A stretch of 64,000 nucleotides of DNA from Haliotis asinina (Eukaryota > Mollusca > Gastropoda > Lepetellida > Haliotidae), in the NCBI RefSeq assembly GCF_037392515.1, contig NC_090288.1:58885673-58949672 (forward strand). Reading direction: 5' to 3'. The translations under genes were made by a program, and so were the position numbers. Position 1 is the first letter of the stretch, and every line of letters begins with the position of its first letter. The notes below the pieces were generated by a model. The model worked only from the letters and a program-made list of their open reading frames with translations. It made no database searches and was not told where the DNA came from. This document shows positions 61,401-64,000 of this stretch, one piece after another.

Positions 61401-61586
61401 AAGAGGGGATGGGGTGTAACTCACCTGTTTCACACCAGGAAGAAGATGGGATATAACTCACCAGTATGACACCAGGCAGAAGGAGAGCTGTACAAAAGCT
61501 GATAGCAGTAGGTCTGAGGTCTCCGGACACTTGAACACTTGACTTGGCATCATCATCACTTTCTTCAGTGACACTCAACAGAGCTT
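49122..61586 (-). CDS. SLC37A3: Sugar phosphate exchanger 3, SLC37A3-like (3' part)
   Basis: Eight exons in consistent phase give the last 257 codons: 61586-61462, 60442-60301, 58016-57991 (26-nt microexon), 57807-57732, 55348-55244, 51897-51803, 50356-50291 and 49262-49122 (stop TGA). SLC37 proteins are major-facilitator membrane transporters of the ER. SLC37A3 is linked to a lysosomal partner that releases bisphosphonates. The soluble loop (TEESDDDAKSSVQVSGDL) is followed by LKLVNYSFFFWLPYYLASAY and SIWYDVGGIVGGTIGGFISD. Further helices (FLMSVAGFFISGVANLISAA), EALATVTGIIDGTGSLGAAI, and a C-terminus PLFVREVKDVCRNYHYS follow. The N-terminal half lies beyond 64000. Introns carry four tandem arrays or transposons. 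The gene is sense to HAUS7, and its 3' end abuts the 4.35-kb duplications. Confidence 0.95.
49786..49971 (+). mobile_element. tRNA-derived SINE (family I), old, long ACTC tail
   Basis: The head is diverged (B box GAGTTTGATTCCCC), the body reads CACATGGCTACAATGTATGA, and the tail has about nine CACT repeats (49934-49970). Confidence 0.75.
51071..51394. repeat. 324-bp inverted-repeat (foldback) element
   Basis: Arms of about 105 bp (AAAATTGGGCTGTTCACTCA at the left, its complement at the right) flank an AT-rich centre with a TA microsatellite near 51272-51288. It lies in an SLC37A3 intron. The family is unknown. Confidence 0.85.
51964..54562. mobile_element. 2.6-kb TTAA-flanked DNA transposon, T2/Kolobok-like
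   Basis: Inverted ends AGGGGCACTGATGC (left) and GCATCAGTGCCCCT (right) are flanked by TTAA at 51960-51963 and 54563-54566. TTAA plus AGGG termini match T2/Kolobok elements; piggyBac also uses TTAA. No transposase motif was found inside, so it is nonautonomous or heavily decayed. It begins 62 bp from the SLC37A3 exon 51803-51897. Confidence 0.75.
54803..54937 (+). mobile_element. tRNA-derived SINE (family I)
   Basis: It contains B box GGGTTCAATTCC, then CACATGGGTACAGTGTGAGA, then ATATTGCTGGAATATTACTA. The ACTC tail is worn away. Confidence 0.75.
55000..55205 (-). mobile_element. SINE family II, old copy
   Basis: AATATTCCAGTGATATGGCA, CCAGTGATCAACACCATGAG and ATCTTCACAGGTG mark the body and head. 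It ends 39 bp from the SLC37A3 exon 55244-55348. Confidence 0.7.
55411..57202. repeat. 138-bp satellite-like tandem array, 13 copies
   Basis: Units start at 55411, 55549, 55687, 55825, 55963, 56101, 56239, 56377, 56515, 56653, 56791, 56927 and 57065; only the unit at 56791 is short (136 bp). Identity is very high, with a few recurring variants (TAACAC/TAAGAC, GATTT/GACTT, ACTC/ACGC). It lies in an SLC37A3 intron. There is no spacer/repeat alternation, so it is not a CRISPR array. Confidence 0.97.
57206..57468 (-). mobile_element. SINE family II, full length, TSD in satellite sequence
   Basis: Direct repeats CTGCAATGTTTGA at 57193-57205 and 57469-57481 flank a 263-bp copy. The duplicated sequence is part of the 138-bp satellite unit, so the SINE landed at the edge of the array. 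Confidence 0.92.
58138..60180. repeat. 42-bp minisatellite, about 40 units, with degenerate end
   Basis: The regular part (58138 to about 59870) repeats a 42-bp unit containing GAGAGTGTTTGGCAAGACTA and GAATGTAAGG. Past 59870 only loose GAGACTAGAGAG-like copies remain. Because 42 is a multiple of three and the unit lacks minus-strand stops, it creates a 531-codon open frame (LVLPNTLQSHLTFS repeated). It lies in the SLC37A3 intron between 58016 and 60301. Confidence 0.95.
60763..61461. repeat. 37-40-bp minisatellite made of an SLC37A3 exon end plus donor
   Basis: About 17 units directly follow the donor of exon 61462-61586. On the minus strand a unit reads GTGAGTTACACCCTATCTCC, TCCAG, then CCTGGTGTCATACTG. 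That is a donor, a short intron piece and a copy of the last ~14 exon bases. Most units keep a perfect GTGAGTTAC. Confidence 0.93.
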
Positions 61587-62110
61587 CTGTAAACACAAAC
61601 CAGAGTTGCAAGTTTCAGACTGCAATCAGGAAATATCTACACCAAATTTGTACTACATATTCCAAAAACCAATCATTTGTAACAGAACATAGCCCTTCTC
61701 ACGAGTGATCTTTCAGGTTTAAATACTCCTGATCACAGTCAACAAAAGTGCTTTTAGGTGAGCTGGCTAAAGTGTCACGCATGTGATCCAGCAAGGCTGA
61801 GGTGTCGGATCCAGCCTATCTGTGACCAGGTGTATCAACTTACAAGAGGCCTCAGATTTCTTATTTCATACTGGCCAGTTAATGAACATTTTATTCATTT
61901 TGGCAATGATGTAATACTTATAATGACTCATGCTTATTTATCTCTTCTCTCTGTGTGTAGATACACCTGAAATCCCTTGAAGCTCCCTTCCCTTGAAGCA
62001 AATGTTCAATAACACTCATCCACGGAGAGCCTACCTGTTTCCTGCCACATCGGTCACATGACCAGCCCTGTCTGCCACTCTCTATGTAAGTCCATAAGAC
62101 CAACATGAGA

Positions 62111-62366
62111 GTGAGTGAGTGAGTGAGTGAGTGAGTATTCCAGCTATATGGTGGCGATCTGTAAATAATCGAGTCTTGACCAGACAATCCAGTGATCAAC
62201 AACATGAGCATCGATCTGCGCAATTGGGAACCGATGACATGTGTCAACCAGGTCAGCAAGCCTGATCACCCGATCCCATTAATCGCCTCTTACGACAAGC
62301 TAGTCGCCCTTTATGGCAAGCATGGGATGCTGAAGGCCTATTCTACCCCGGGAATTTCACGGGTCT
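62111..62366 (-). mobile_element. SINE family II, full length with 11-bp TSD
   Basis: Direct repeats CCAACATGAGA at 62100-62110 and 62367-62377 flank a 256-bp copy with a six-unit GTGA tail. Close match to the family suggests a young insertion. Confidence 0.93.
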
Positions 62367-62377
62367 CCAACATGAGA

Positions 62378-62986
62378 ACTGCAGAGAATCTAATGTGTCT
62401 GAGTGGGGTGGTAGGGAGGGCTTGACATCGTGAGTCAGGATTACATATTTTTCCTTATCTGACTCGTGCTTCTTTGCTTACAGAATCTGAAGGAATCAGC
62501 GGTGGGTCAGATGGATTCTGTTGGCTGCCATATAAGTATGTCCAGTACTTCTGTTAACTTTCTGTAATGGCGGTAATTCGGTCCTGTTCTTTCAATATTC
62601 ATCCGTGAAATGGGGAATCACATCCAGTTGAATGTCTCCTCCTGTGAACTGAACACTGATGATATATAGTTCAGCTAGCATACTGTTAGTGCCTAATGCA
62701 ACTGTATGTCAAGATTTTTTCAAGACCAGTTGCGACTCATTAAGAGTACTGGGTCACAATCACTCATGCTAGTCTGTTTGAGATGTGCGCATGGACTCTC
62801 CACCATTTAACTCTGCAGAGTGTCTTGTTCTCAACAAGTCATGTGATGAAGAGTGAGATTTTAGATATATACTAGTTTTTCCTCCAACCAGCTATATATA
62901 GCAACTCTTTCTTCATGATGTCCTTATCATAGAGTTGTGACCCTTCTTCATGTACAAGTAACTCCTTTACAAGTACAGGGTCATCA
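62378..62986. other. Intron-like stretch, nothing recognised
   Basis: It lies between a SINE and the DIRS fossil, upstream of the last recognised SLC37A3 exon. I found no exon with the phase needed to join 61586. Confidence 0.45.
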
Positions 62987-64000
62987 TCACTCTTGATAAA
63001 AAAGGGGTGAGTGAAACATTTGTGGAACTATTACTTGTTGTGGTACAAGTGGCCTAAATGGCAGCAACGTTCTCAGTGGTGATGTCTCTCGTAGGTAGTG
63101 ACTGTCAAACACAGTGAATGGTGTCCAAATGCAGCCCTCCATTAGCATTGTAAGTAAGCTATTACCATGTAGAGCAGGTGCAACGTCAAGGCTCTTACTT
63201 CGCATGGATTGGATGCTCGCATATACATTTTCAATGTTTTGACTGGGCATAATGATAAATCCTGGGTATCATGAGGCCTGAGGACGGTACATAATGCCAG
63301 GATGTGGAATTGTCATATTGGTTGTCCAGGTAGTTGACTTTTTGTGATAAAATCCCTTCGCGCAATCTCACGATGATCAGTATCAAATCGTGTTACAACT
63401 GAAGTCCAGAGAATGTATTTTTGACATCCATATTGCCATTGTTTGGGCAAGTAGAAACAGCATTTCCTGTGTCAATACTTTGAAGGATGTCTGATCTAGA
63501 GGCTCGTAAATGTCAGTGTTGAGACCTTGGAGTACAACATTCACATCCAAAGCTGGCGCCTTAAATCTGCAGCTTGAACGAGCGTAGTAAGGTGTGTAAT
63601 TCCAGCACTTTCATCAACTTGATATCAGATCTCATAGAGACAAAGCTGAGTGCCGCTAAAAAGGTCCATAGTGTAGAACTTTTAAGTCCTCTAGTATGCC
63701 GTAGGTGAGACAAGTAGTCCACTACTTAAGGATGTGTGGCTTTCGATGCAGTGACGCCCTTACGTTAAGTGATGGTTGTCCTAGTTCTATGATCAGTACT
63801 GGGAAGCATTCTCTCACTGGCAAGGAGTAGCGTCCAACATCTGTTGCAACATCGTCATCTATTTTATCTTGAGCCTGGGACTGAGCTGGAGCTGGGAATG
63901 CGAAAGCGTTCATTCCTTCCACCGAGATGCTGAGAGCACCTGTCATCCATGCAAATGAATCCGGTACTGGAGATCTGTATCTATAGAACCTGGTGGAAAA
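62987..64000 (-). mobile_element. DIRS-type retroelement fossil (tyrosine recombinase part), broken
   Basis: Minus-strand translations keep landmarks of DIRS elements in order: an RNase H-end segment (GALSISVEGMNAFAFPAP, near 63900) and recombinase segments (DVNVVLQGL with EPLD, near 63530) followed by DSHYLRE near 63100. The copy is broken in several places and runs off the right edge. Terminal repeats are not in view. Confidence 0.7.

Noticed and set aside
62036-62092. Exon-like minus-strand segment reading CDRCGRKQ with a GTAGGC donor
   Set aside because: Its phase cannot join the next SLC37A3 exon, and there is no family match.

Overview
The window reads as animal nuclear DNA from a mollusc, most likely a gastropod close to abalone (Haliotis). 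The grounds are long introns with GT-AG borders, AT-rich sequence, and many copies of two short SINE families that end in ACTC repeats, a repeat style I associate with Haliotis. There is no bacterial or organellar signal. I rebuilt the gene models by hand from splice sites and reading phase, and matched them to families from memory, not by a search.

Layout, left to right. (1) 1-4842, + strand: the 3' exons of a cyclic-nucleotide-binding-domain gene resembling CNBD2, running off the left edge. (2) 4843-7644: a repeat-filled gap with a foldback element and a Tc1-like nonautonomous transposon holding a nested SINE. (3) 7645-19108, - strand: a complete IFRD1/2-type gene (12 coding exons, 432 aa) with a probable 3.4-kb 3' UTR. 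(4) 19109-21253: a divergent promoter region. (5) 21254-22012, + strand: an intronless HEXIM gene with TATA, E-box and CCAAT motifs. (6) 22450-23325, + strand: two matching exons of a small unrecognised gene, convergent with HAUS7. (7) 23583-38056, - strand: a complete HAUS7 gene (10 coding exons, 360 aa). Its intron 6 holds a full-length 6.1-kb LINE with a 13-bp target-site duplication. (8) 38057-48473: repeats, a Tc1/mariner remnant, and two tandem 4.35-kb units. (9) 49122-61586 and beyond, - strand: the 3' eight exons of an SLC37A3-type sugar-phosphate exchanger, interrupted by several tandem arrays and a 2.6-kb TTAA-flanked DNA transposon. (10) 62987-64000, - strand: a broken DIRS-type retroelement fossil at the right edge.

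The host genes have unrelated jobs: transcription regulation (IFRD, HEXIM), mitotic spindle assembly (HAUS7), membrane transport (SLC37A3) and cyclic-nucleotide sensing (CNBD2-like). They do not form a visible functional cluster.

The most unusual signal is in the tandem repeats. In SLC37A3 (exon 61462-61586) and HAUS7 (exon 33155-33325) the intron next to the exon is a tandem array whose unit carries the exon's own splice donor. The SLC37A3 unit also carries the last ~14 exon bases. The result is 17 extra donor-like copies in one gene and an in-frame second donor 72 nt away in the other. A second signal is that the LINE and both SINE families share a related 3' tail, which suggests a SINE/LINE partnership.
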